Positions 1-11,200 of a DNA stretch of 64,000 nucleotides are shown here, in pieces. The translations under genes were made by a program, and so were the position numbers. This DNA comes from Capitella teleta (taxonomy: Eukaryota; Annelida; Polychaeta; Capitellidae). The stretch covers positions 232,814 to 296,813 of the forward strand of contig KB311578.1 of NCBI GenBank assembly GCA_000328365.1, given 5' to 3'. The notes beneath the pieces are model-generated. The model was not told where the DNA came from. It ran no database searches and saw only the letters and a program-made list of their open reading frames with translations. Every line of letters starts with the position of its first letter. The stretch's first letter is position 1.

Positions 1-920
1 TAGAATGTCCTACTTGATAATTATTGTTAAATTGAACAAAAATATTATCAACTATCATTCAGAATTACAGCGTGATATCGTGCTTGAAAAAGAAGTCACA
101 TTAATTTGAAGAGTCACATTTTCACATTTTTGACCATTACGCAATAATTATGCAACTGAGCATGTAAAGTACGAGCTCACTTTCATTGATAATGATAACC
201 TAAATGATTTAACGAAAAAATGAGAACGTTATGATCAATATTGAATGCAATAGAGGTCATTGTGAATTGTTTTTGGTTATTGTGACCTTGATCTTTGACC
301 TTTGACTCTTTCAGACACGGATATTGTCATACTTGATAGATGTGTGTAAATTGAAAGAATGACATCATATAGGGACCCCAGCTGAGGTGGATTTGTTAAT
401 CCGACCAGAAGCACTGGGAACGAACCGGGTCGACTTTAGTTCATACGCATACGCATATACTGCATTTGTATTTGCGTGTGGATTAAACAAGCCGAATAAA
501 ATGTTGCTTCAATCAAACATATCACACACACGAGAGGAATGCATTCCCGAATCGGACGTCAGACGGTGGTCATGCTCAGCATTTGACCAGATAAATCGAT
601 GTCATCATGAGAAGAAACTGTATTTGAAAAACTGGTTCAACAAACCATAATCAAAGATTCATGAGGCAAATAAAAGAGATCACAAACCGAGCTGAAACAA
701 TCGACGCACTGGTCAGTGGTCAGGCGGTCATTTAAGCGGATTATTAATGCTCATGGGATAATCCGATTATCGATTCCCGATGACCAATAATAAAGTTCTG
801 ATTTATATTTCGCAGCCTCGTTGTGGAGCCTGTCTCCAAAGTGATCGATGACGCAATCGTCCCGTGGATCTAACCAGAAATTGTTCTTCGTGTGGGATTC
901 TAGTGTTGTGGTCAAGCGGC
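1..920. other. Upstream flank of the EF-hand gene, no gene seen
   Basis: AT-rich DNA with no exon I can support. Around 281-312 there are three closely spaced TGACCT-type half-sites of the nuclear-receptor class (TGACCTTG, TTTGACC, TTTGACT). This pattern is also common in dispersed repeats of marine invertebrates, so I do not call it a functional site. The start of the next gene may have a 5' untranslated exon here. A possible acceptor, GGGATTCTAG, lies just before 905. Confidence 0.5.
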
Positions 921-3900
921 ATGAGCACAATTGTACCGGAGGGGGCGCCACCCCCGCCTCTCTTTGCGCTTCCGAAAGCGAGCAAGAAACCAGTCGCGAT
1001 GGTCGCTCATCCAAAAGCCAGCATGACCTTGGAGCCTGACCTTCGGATACACGGTGAAAGCAAGGTTGCCTCGTTGTCCATCACGACCATGAACGCCGAG
1101 GCGGCTGCGAGGAAGTGTCATCCGTTCGTCGGCACTGAGCTGAGACAGGGCCCTGGACGACCGAAGCCCAGTCTGCCTCCATTGACCAGTAGATCGCACA
1201 GCGTGACATCCAGAGCGGCGTCTCTGGATGGCTTGGACGGTGAGTAACGATTATCCAGCATAGATGCAATGCGATGCATCATGCCAGTAGTACAGTACTT
1301 CAAAAACATCAACAGCCAGATATGGCAAGCATACAAATGCAATGAAATGTCTGTTTTAACATTTATAAGTATGTACATTTTATTTCACTTCAGCGCATTT
1401 CAAACACATGGACAAAGGCAAATACCGAAACACAATCGTCGACAGCCCTCACTACAGCACCCCTGAGGTCAGCAACACCATTGCCTTCGGCCTTCTATTT
1501 CGCAGACTCCTCTCATTTCAGCTCATTTACCTGCTTCACGGAAAAGTTGCTTCTGGACTTCATGGATTGAAACATCTCTTCAAAATAAACGACCCGAGTG
1601 GACAGGGCAGGATAACACGGTATGGTCAGTTGGTCAGTTGGTACAGTTGGTACTGTGAATGCTTTATACGTATGAATGTAACTTCACCGGGACTAACAAG
1701 AATGCGCCAAAACACAAGACCAGGTCTAAGTGTATGATTTGCTTGCAGAACATGCCTACACAATATACTCTTCCATCTGGTCGGATACATCTCCCCTGAT
1801 GAATGTAATAAACTTCTATGCTGGTATAGTTCGACATAAGGGGCGTACTACGCATGCGCAACTAACGTTTTATATCTGTCAGTTTGGGATTGAATAACAG
1901 ACAGACAATCAGCTTCAATGATTTCGTCACCTGTTTCAGAGATGGCAGCGTGAGTGAAAACTCGAGCAAAATTATAGCATTTGTTCTTGAACGATGTGTC
2001 TTTAGTCACAAGAGTTCGTGCAATGGATGTCGCCCTACCAGGGGGCACCACTGGGTCCGATGCCGGCTGCTGGGCACCCAGAGGGCCACCTCAGAGTACC
2101 GGCGTGGGCTCTGAACCAGACCGTATCAGCTGCTCTTCTCTACTCGCAACTCAGGATGGCGGCACGAAGCAGGTATTATATAGTTCAATGTTTGGTTTTT
2201 CAAGTCATGTGGAATATTGCTGTAGTATTGCTGTAGCATTCATGTCTCTTGTTCACAGAGATTTTCTCGTGAGAGATGTTTTGCCTGAGGAGTGCTTTAA
2301 GGGTGCAACTGTGCTTGCCCCTCAATTCAAAAGCATGCTCGATAATCTTGGATATAACATGGCCCCTCAAGAGTTCGTGAAATTGTGGAAGAGGTGAGAA
2401 TTTTCGGGTGTGACAACAAATAATGGAGTTTATTGCTTTACGTGGAAGGTTCGACGTCAAACAGATTGGTGCCGTGAAGTTGAAAGCATTTCTGGAGCAA
2501 CTCGGGTTGGATACGGAGGGCGTACCTGTTCTGGTACAGAGGGCACAGTCAGTCATGCAAGTTCCCGCGACACGACATAAAACTGTATCACCAAGGGTGG
2601 GTCATACATTGAACACGTCTTTGCAAAGGGGCTCTTTAATTACGCGATTGACGTGCGTGCTCTGGGATTTAAGATTAATGGGTTCCTTCTTTATGACAGA
2701 AAGAACCGGAGATTACAAAAGAACCCAAGAAAGAAAATGAAAGCAATGTGGCGCCAAATGAAGAACCGAAAAAGAAAGTCCGAACGAAAGGGACGAAGAA
2801 AGCGACCATTTTCAAAATGAGCAACGTAGTGGATAACCTATTTTATGTAGTGAGTTGAGGCCATGTTAGGTTATCGGCGTTTGATAGCCTCCTATATTGT
2901 AGTTTGAAGAGCCCTTCCAAGCACTTCTGCAAGGGATCGAGTGTTTCGATTTCACGTCAGATGGACACATTTCAAGGATCGACCTTCAGAAAGTACTCGC
3001 TGAATTCGGCTTCCATATTGACGCCATGGACTTAGAGCACTTCCTCTCAAGGTAAAACAACAACTTTCAAATGTTCAACCGTTACAATAATTATGTAAAA
3101 ATAACCAACCCAGAATTGGCGTTCGAACTATCAATGGAGTGATAGCTTATAAGGAGTTTCTCTTGAAGTTTTGGAATCGTTCGCCGATGGGCATGGTGAA
3201 CAGAATCGTTTCCAACTCACAACATCCGTGGGTAAACTGTGCAACCATAATGCAGCGCTGTCACACGCTGTGTTTTTAGCTTCCAAAAAGGGGATTTCAC
3301 CTCTAAGGGAAATGGTTCACTGTCGGGACCTGAATTAGAAGCAGCGCTGGTTGAGTACTTACACGGAAAGTACTTCAAATTGATGAGTGCTTTGAAGTGA
3401 GTTCTGCTCGTTCGTGCTCTAAGAATGAAATTGGCAAACTTATTTTTTCTACAGAGAAATGGACAAACAAAATATCGGTTTGGTGAAGCAGTACAACTTC
3501 AAAGATGCCGTGGAATCGTGTCTGGGGTACTCGATTGAACCCAATCAATGGCAACAACTGTTGTCTCAAATCGGCGTCGAGGAGGACGGTCTGGTGAAAT
3601 ACCAGAAGTTTATGAACATTTTCAACATTGCGTGAGTACTGTATACATTGACACTATGAGACGCTTTCCCTGAGCGCCCCAACTCCCGAGTGCAAAAGAT
3701 CACATAAATTCGGTGGAAGTCCAAAATCTGTTCGTAATTCTGCCACTCGAGTGCACCACATCGGTCACCAAAAAAAAAAAAAACCAAAAACAACAAAAAA
3801 ACAAAGATGATGAAGAAAATACTGGCTTGGTTGCTTGGTTCACTAAACACCACTGTGGTGGCAATAATATTAACTGATGTGGAAGAATAACTGAGGACGA

Positions 3901-5660
3901 TGTGCTTTGCGTGGCTGCCATGGAGCAGGACGTGTGCTCTTTGTGGCCCTCGGCTGTAACCTCATACAATAACAAAATAAATGGTCGTAATACAATTAAG
4001 GTAGTGTATCCCTTGTTGATCGATCTGGCTGATCACCATAGAAGTTTAATTTAATGGTTTAATTTGATTTAGATACTGATCCTAGATTAGTAGACTTGTC
4101 CGTGCAAATATTACGCGTTTCTTGTATACGGGGCCACAGTGTGGTTCAGGAAAGGACGTTATGATAAGAAATACTCAATAACTAAGTACGTAGCTCAAAA
4201 GTCCACAGAGGTATCATTTTCTTTACAAAATCTTTTATAGACTTATGAGGCAAAATTTTGAATTTCATTATGAAATTCATAGCATATTGAAAGATAATAT
4301 CTTTGCATATCACACATCCTTGGGATTTGAAAATAGTCGTGAAATATTGAAGTCCTAACACAGTATTTTGTCCTGTGATGTGATGTATACTTTTTTTCTT
4401 GTATTACATTGAAAAAAAATGTATACCTAAGCCACCCAAAGGCACATTTGTCTTTCAAGCTTCTTATTTTCGTTAGTTTTGAAATATTTCTTATACTACC
4501 ATTTAACAAACTAACATACATAACCGATGTAGGCCTACAAGAAACGCGTAATAATTGCATGCCCAAGTAAGTGATGGTTTCTTGATCCTGGGTCACTATA
4601 TGAATCAAAATAGCTCTTTGGAATTAAAATTCTATGTGGTCACTAAATTGCTCAATCGATAAGGGATGCATTACCTTTATCAGACTTAGCCAACCGTACA
4701 AACCTTCATTATACAATCATGCGCGACCGGATTCGCATGGGCCAAACCTAGGCCTTGTATAAGGCCGCATAAAATTAATATGCATAGCTTGGGCAAACCC
4801 AGCTTGCGCTTGTGATAGGAGTAGGACAATAATTGTGATTATGCTATGCTCTTTCTGCAGCCAGCCAGGATTGTGGAACCGCAAGGAGCAGATCGGACAA
4901 GTCGTCTCGAAGGTTCGCAAGATCGAAACGCCCGCAGAAGTGAACAAACTAAAGGCGATGTCGCAGCAAGACTTTGAAAAACACCAGAAAGTGATTCAAG
5001 AGCGAGAGACGCACAAACAGAAATTCACGCAGAATCTAGACAACATGATTGCTGCTATCGCTAAACCGCAACCAGTTTCAATAGACGAGGTAAATAGACG
5101 AGGTAAACATAATTAAGTTCGACTGTACGAGGGTTGTTAGAGAAGTTCTCGGCCTAACATAGAGCGCGTTATCACAACAAGTTGAAATTTCACAATAATT
5201 AATTTGGGTTAGCTTTCCGGAAAGACACGTAATCACCTCTGGCGCCAATTTAAGTGAAACGGGGGTCGGCATGTCGTCAAAATGCGGTAAAATCCTGATT
5301 TACGCGCTGATTCAAAATCGATTTTGAATTATTAATCATGGACGGATTTCTCCGATATTGTCCTCATAAACGCACTAAAGCAATATCAAATAAAAACAAT
5401 TAAGACGATTCGGGTTCAATGTCTTATTTTCCCCGAAAAAGCAGCACTTAGTCCTTGATTGCGAGTTTGCAGCATCATGTTAGAAATATGAATATAATCA
5501 AATCATTAAAATAGAGTGATACAATTATCCATATACATGTACAGAGTGGGCAAAAAGTAGCCTATCTACTCCATATTAAAGATTTTAATGCTTTCCAATG
5601 GTGCTATGCATTTCTCAGAAAGTACGTTTTACAAAACAGATCGATTTTTTATTTTATTTG

Positions 5661-5692
<32 letters not shown>

Positions 5693-6742
5693 TTTTTATT
5701 TTTTTTTTTTTTTTTTATTATTATTTTTTTTTTTATGCACCTCACTAGCACAATGAATTTGTTGACAGAATTCCATTTAATTTTCATCACAACAAAGCCA
5801 ATAGACAAGCAATGTACTTAATTAAAATCAGCGATCAGATATTGCGAGAAACCTTTGAGAGGACCACAAATCGAAACGTTTGGCACACGAAATGAGGCTT
5901 TGACAGTGACATCGGTATAAATGAGCTCAACCGAAAACTCTGAAAGCCAGAGAAAAAATAACGCTACGTGTGATCTTGTGAATAATTGTTCTATCTAATC
6001 TCTAAATTCCATGTCTCTAGTATTGCGCCTTCTACATTAGGCTGAACATTTTTCGAACAACCCTCGTATTAATGCTTCGCAGAGTACATGTTCGTAGGCT
6101 TATACAATTGTAGTTTATGAATTTCTGGGTTGCAATTTCCAGGTATTCGCAGCCATTTGCAAATCATTACATATCCATGCGCTCGGTCAAATTCCTGCAT
6201 CCTTAGCTTCAAGTGCATACCCTTGTTTAATTCTGTCTTCACGCATGTTATATCCTCCAGATGCAGATCGAAGTGTACACTCTTTTCAGAGATAACTTCC
6301 ATTATCTCGATCGCGCTTTCAAAAACCAGGATCGAAGGATGACGGGAAGGTTCGGGAAAGTTCAATTCACTGAGATTCTCAAAAAGTGAGTTCAGAGTTC
6401 AACTCCCTGAGAGTCTTCTTAATTAAAGAACATACTTAACAAATAACGCCTTCCAGTTGTGGCGTACAGAGGACCCCGAATGACGTCACAAAGTTATGGA
6501 AGAGCTTTAATTTAGACAACGACGGATTGCTGACCTTCACAGCGTTGATTCGATTCATTTCGGATTTCGCTCTGGCAAAGGGTCTACCGCCCCCCACTGA
6601 CGTCACGATGCCTGCCACGGGTGCGTTATGACTGCATGAAAATTTGTCATCTGAATTAATGGTTTCAGGTCATTTGTCGAGCAGCCTCAGCGGAAGACCA
6701 CAGCGGAGTTTCGTTCAATGGATACCATTCGTATGCTTATAA
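921..6742 (+). CDS. Multi-EF-hand protein, EFCAB6-like, 17 exons, 793 aa
   Basis: Exons: 921-1239, 1394-1467, 1522-1619, 1749-1823, 1883-1949, 2006-2172, 2259-2393, 2449-2596, 2700-2849, 2903-3051, 3114-3227, 3280-3396, 3455-3631, 4861-5089, 6261-6385, 6457-6620, 6669-6742. All junctions are GT-AG and the phases close to 2,382 nt. The protein is a string of EF-hand pairs, most with degenerate calcium loops. Clearest are FDFTSDGHISRI (about residue 427; position 12 is Asp, not Glu) and FNLDNDGLLTF (about 733; position 12 is Ala). A Pro-rich N-terminus precedes the first EF-hand near residue 135, and a Lys/Glu-rich linker lies at about 362-411. EFCAB6 (DJBP) of vertebrates has the same organisation but is longer and binds DJ-1; a ciliary or testis role is inferred from the family. 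The 75-nt fourth exon supplies the helix joining two EF-hands and is easy to miss. The start at 921 is the first Met before the first confident exon; an upstream exon is possible. Confidence 0.85.
3632..4860 (+). other. Intron 13 of the EF-hand gene
   Basis: A 1.2-kb intron in a gene whose other introns are mostly 50-130 nt. The extra length is explained by the inverted-repeat element at 3997-4680 and an A-rich tract near 3769-3805. I see no exon in it. Confidence 0.8.
3997..4680. mobile_element. Non-autonomous DNA transposon with long imperfect terminal inverted repeats
   Basis: The left end reads AAGGTAGTGTATCCCTT and the right end, reverse-complemented, reads AAGGTAATGCATCCCTT. Complementarity continues inside: ACGCGTTTCTTGTA occurs at about 4118 on plus and again about 150 bp from the right end on minus. 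The element can fold into one long hairpin of roughly 680 bp and has no transposase frame. Flanks are TA-rich and I cannot fix the target duplication, so the superfamily is open. Confidence 0.7.
5127..6066. mobile_element. Mariner-like non-autonomous element with a nested MITE
   Basis: Flanked by TA on both sides. The left end is CGAGGGTTGTTAGAGAAG and the right end, reverse-complemented, is CGAGGGTTGTTCGAAAAATG. A TA target and ends beginning CGAGGG are typical of mariner transposons. About 940 bp, no transposase reading frame. The interior holds the left end of a second element at 5542 (CAGAGTGGGCAAAAAGTAG), related to the complete copy at 47168-47467, and a TTA/T-rich tract at about 5660-5735. 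Confidence 0.7.
5659..5735. repeat. TTA microsatellite and T-rich tract
   Basis: About eight TTA units followed by T runs. It lies inside the nested element that begins at 5542. The relative at 47168 also has a T-rich tract in the equivalent place, so the tract is part of the element. Confidence 0.85.
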
Positions 6743-8219
6743 GCGGGTTCCGACCATGTACTAACGACAAGAGAGTGCCTTTAAGTTTACGTATGCCATA
6801 ATTCTGTTGTACAGTCATGTTAATAAATTCGATTATGTTTAACTGTGGAAGTCGTTCTTAGTTTTAGTCCATGCACACTCACTGCTCAGTCTACTCGTTA
6901 ACGTGTGTTTACCTAAGATTGCCCTCTTCATTATAGCAATAGATCATAATTGCAGAACCTATTTTAAAATGATTTTCTGTGTGTTATAGTTTCGTTGGTG
7001 GAATTCGGATACTTATATTTGTAGAAAAAAATAAAATATCCAATTGAATAAAATGAAATTTATTTCGCAAGAAAATGTCGCGAAAGATTTTATTCGGTGA
7101 ATACAAATAGATTCCAGTTCTGAATCATCAACTGGTAAGAAATGAACGCTCAAAAAGGACTGTTTTGTCACATTAAAAGCGATGAATAACAATCATAACG
7201 CACTCGGAAATCACAATCATAACGCACTCATACAATGAATCGAAAACGAACTTGGTTCGTTATGGAGAAATGTACAGAAATGAAATAACGTTTTTCTTCA
7301 AAATAATATTATTGCATTCTACAAAAAGACATAAAACCTTGGAACTAAGACCACAGCTATCGTGTTGAACGGCGGTTTGTGAATAATATATTTTGTGAAT
7401 AATATATTTTGTGAATAATATATTTGTGAGGAGCTGTTTAGCATTGGGGTGGCATCTGCAATGATAACGGCGCCAATTGCAACGAATATTTTGCAAGCCA
7501 TTGTTGAAATACGCATAAATAAAATAATACATCCCCGAGTTATTTTGCTCAATTAATGATACATATGGAAAAAAAAATCTAATTCAAGCTCATACATTTT
7601 CGCGAGGAGAAAAAAAATTCAACAAAACAATATATAAATAAGGGTATTTTAGTCTGCGGAATCCTACCAATCCTGATTATTGTGGTTTAAGCTTATTGAA
7701 GCGTTGTATGGCACCGATTGCCCTCGGACAGATCATGATGCTGCTGCCTGGGCCTAAGACATGCAAGTCATAACGCACTTACAGAGGTAATCATAACGTT
7801 ATTAGACGACATTGAACGTTCTCTTGACAATTAAAGGCACCCGACAGAATAGCGTAAACACACGCATGCGCACAAGACAAAATCTCACATATTGATAAAC
7901 ATTGAACCCACAAATGACAATTGACATTCAAAACGGTACAGAAATCATAACGCACATTGGAAATGACAAAGACACCGATAATTAGCACAGCCTTGAATTA
8001 AGAACACAGCGAACCGATACAGATACGAAAGGCGAAACAACCACGAAAAAATAATTATATATACCGGAATATATCAACGAAAAGGTTCAATCAAGGCTGG
8101 AATACAAGAGCGAATGGGTAATGCTGAGTTGCTGGGAGGAGATATGTTTTCATTTGCCCTCGATACGATTCTTCCTTCTTCAGAAGGAAGGAGCGAGGGG
8201 CTGGAGGAGTGCACAGGGT
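6743..8219. other. Tail-to-tail 3' untranslated region between the EF-hand and NHS genes
   Basis: AATAAA signals for the plus-strand gene are at 7030-7035 and 7047-7052. TTTATT (AATAAA on minus) occurs at 7059-7064 and 7089-7094, suitable for the minus-strand NHS gene with a 3' UTR of about 1.1 kb. The two transcripts would then end within about 60 bp of each other. The minus-strand UTR carries five copies of the TCATAACG motif (about 7193, 7217, 7769, 7791, 7945) and a threefold ATATTTTGTGAATA tandem near 7380-7425. No further gene seen. Confidence 0.6.
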
Positions 8220-11200
8220 TCAATGGTCCCTCTGTTTGGGGTCAATGATCGCGCTGTCCCGTTTCGTGAACGGAGTCTTGGAGCCAATCATCGCTCGGTA
8301 GTCGCTGTTCTTCAGAATGTTGTTGTTATTAGCAACGGGTTTCGTTGGCGACGGGGGTGGCGAACACGGAGAGGTCAGCGAACTGCCCAACCCACTGGAC
8401 ACAGAATTGGTCGGTGAGGACTTCCTCTGAAACTGACCGACTAGTGACGTCACATAACTCGACGGTGACCTTGACCCTGAGCTTTCGATATGAATGTCGA
8501 CAGTTTTAGTTTCTGAAATGGACGAGAGATTCCCCCGCGAGGAGCTGAGGCTGCTCCTGGAGCGGCTGAGCGCGTGCTTGGCGAAGCGATCGTCCACGGA
8601 CTCCTGTTCGTGCACACCGGGAGTGCTGCCGAGGAACGCCAGCTTCGAAGCGCGCGTTCGTTCGGCGCTGAGGGAAGCGTTGGACGCCAAACTGTCATTG
8701 GAGCCAGCTAAAGAAACACTGCTGCGGTACAAACTGAGATTGCTGGCATACGACAAATTGCTGAGAGAACGACCGTTGTCAAGACCGTTGCTAAGACCGT
8801 TCTCCACCGGCGAACCGTTCATTTTACTCAAATTGGTCGTCGATTGAGTCAATTCAGTTTGTGCCACCGACAGCGGCAGTTGACCTTCCAGCGATGTCAC
8901 CGAGCGACTCCGCTCTTTCGTCCTTTGCACAACGGGTGACGAGGAGTCATTAGAATCCCTGGCCGATTGACTAGATTTGCACGCGGACGCCTTGCTCACT
9001 GGCGGCCAGACAAATTTCAGCGGCGTGGGCTTCGTGGTCACTTTGGTGTCCGGTGCAGTCACAGGAAGAACGTCCGGCACTTTGCGCCGGTGAGGCAAAG
9101 TGGCCGATCTGCTTTCGTGCGCGAGCGGCGTTTGTGGGTTGACTGAGCAGATACTGGTGGGATCTGAGGGCGGCTTAAACAGCGTTGACCCCTTGGAGCT
9201 GAAGCTGGTCAACAGAGGCATTGGCGTTGGAATGTCCAGCTCGTGGTCACTGCCAATGTGAGTGTCCTCACTTTCCGTCGATTCATTCAGTTTCTTGCGA
9301 GTTGACTTGATTGTCTCGAATGCTGACTTTGTTTTCTGTGGCGTCACTTCCGTCTTGACGGGGGCTTTCAGTTTCTCCAGTGTGGAGCTCTTGCGTTCAG
9401 TGGCAGCCTTCGCAGAAGACGGACTAATGAAATCGCCAGGCGCCGAGATCGACGTCGAAGCGCTGTCGTTACTCACAACTGAATGTCGATGCCTGTTCTG
9501 AGAATATCCTTTGCGACTCTGCGATGAAACTTTGCGTTCAGCCGATGAAGCCCTGGGGAACGTCGGGAAATCAATTCTCGCCTCTGGCTTTTCCGGGGTC
9601 AATTCTCGGAGTCTCTCTGTGACATCAGGAGGCGTGACTGGTTTGGACTCCGCCTCCAAGACAGCGTGAGCCACCGGTGTAGTCGGTTGACGGTGGATGG
9701 TCGCAAACACTTGCCTCTTGCCGGCCGACCCAGAAGAACCCGAGGAGATGGTGCTGGCGTTGCTGCCCCTGCGCACACCCATACCAGTGCTTGGCACAGT
9801 TGCGTCAGTCGAGTTCTTCATGAAGGAAGTGAACGACACGCGTGACGGAGTCTTGGGAGGAGCGTGCACCTCCGCAACCACCTCCTTGGGCTCAGCCGTC
9901 GGCCGGATTCCTTCGTACCAGGATTTCCCGTAGGATTCAGGAATTTTCTTTTCCGGAGCAGAAGAGAAGCTGACGGAGTGTTTCATGGCCTTCATGGTCG
10001 GATAAAGAGGGTTCGAGAGCTGAGTGCTGTCGCGCAGCACCGAATCCAACTTCTCCTGCGTGAAATCGAACGCCGTGGAGCTCTTCTTCAGCAGAGGCTT
10101 GTTAATCTTCGGTTCCTGCTCCCTCGGAGGCGTAATCTCGCGACTGGTAGAAGTGCTACGAGGAAGCTCATTGCACCATTTGTCAGAAGAGCTGTACCCG
10201 CTGAACTTCTGGAAATCCTCGTCCGAGACTGGAGAGCAGACTGACCGCTTGTGCGGATTCTGCACAAACGCTGCTTTGTTGGACACGGGGGAAGTGATGA
10301 TGAGTCGAGCGGAGGCCGGCACAGGGGCCGAGCAAGCCACAGACTGCTGACTGCAGCCGGGACTCCCGGTAGACACAGCACTGATGATCTTACTGTTGGC
10401 GTAGTGCGACTTGGATGGCATGCTGGCTATGGTCACAATGTCTCCTTTGCCGGACTGTGGAGTCGCCGCAATTGAAGGCGGCGCTTGTGGGTTCTCGTTG
10501 AAGGAGTTGATGGAGGTGAGAGCGGATCTCTCGCAGCCTTTCTGTGGAGTGGACGCCTGGGGCAGTGCCTTGGGGTTGGCCTGCTTCTTGATCTCCTTCT
10601 GGGAGGGCGATCGAGGCCACGTGGAGAAGCCGCTGCTGTCTCTGCGACTGGAATCATTCCGGACGAAGCTGTCATCGGTGGATGACTCATGTGAGTTCTC
10701 CTCGATGCATTCCATCGTTCCATTGCACGACACCTGGGAGAAGGAGCGCGGTCTGCCATTGGGAAGGAGTTCCCCAGGCGCCGATTTGCTGCTCTTCAGG
10801 CTGTTGCTTGAGCTGATGCCAGGCACGTCCTTGTTGCGCCATGCACTCTTGAAATCGATGAAGTCCAAGTCTTCCTCCTCACTGTTGCTAGGGGTAACAG
10901 ACACAAGCGAAGGATACGCCGCGTGGGAGCTGATGGAGCTCTTCTTCCGAACTCGTATCTGGATCAGGGAATCCGTGTCAGAATCCTGACTAGATCCAGG
11001 AGGAGGCAGATCAATCGGACGCGAGCTCTCCGGATCCAATCCCAAGCGAGCTCTGCGCTCCTCTTGTGCAGCTACTTTATTCGCCACAGCTGCCAGCCGC
11101 TGCAGCTCAACGGATGGCGAAGACTGTGGAGTAAGGCAGTCGACATCCAACTTGAGGTTGCTCTTGTGCAGGGTGGTTTGGCTGTTGCGGGGAGGGGGCG

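Larger units (their letters stand above)
5090..6260 (+). other. Intron 14 of the EF-hand gene
   Basis: Most of this intron is the mariner-like element at 5127-6066. At its 5' edge the stretch AGACGAGGTAAA is present twice, 13 nt apart, so there are two competing splice donors (GT at 5090 and 5103). Only the first keeps the frame to the next exon. Confidence 0.75.

Noticed and set aside
387-650. Open frame of 87 codons before the EF-hand gene
   Set aside because: It starts at GTG, has no motif, no splice signals and low-complexity surroundings.
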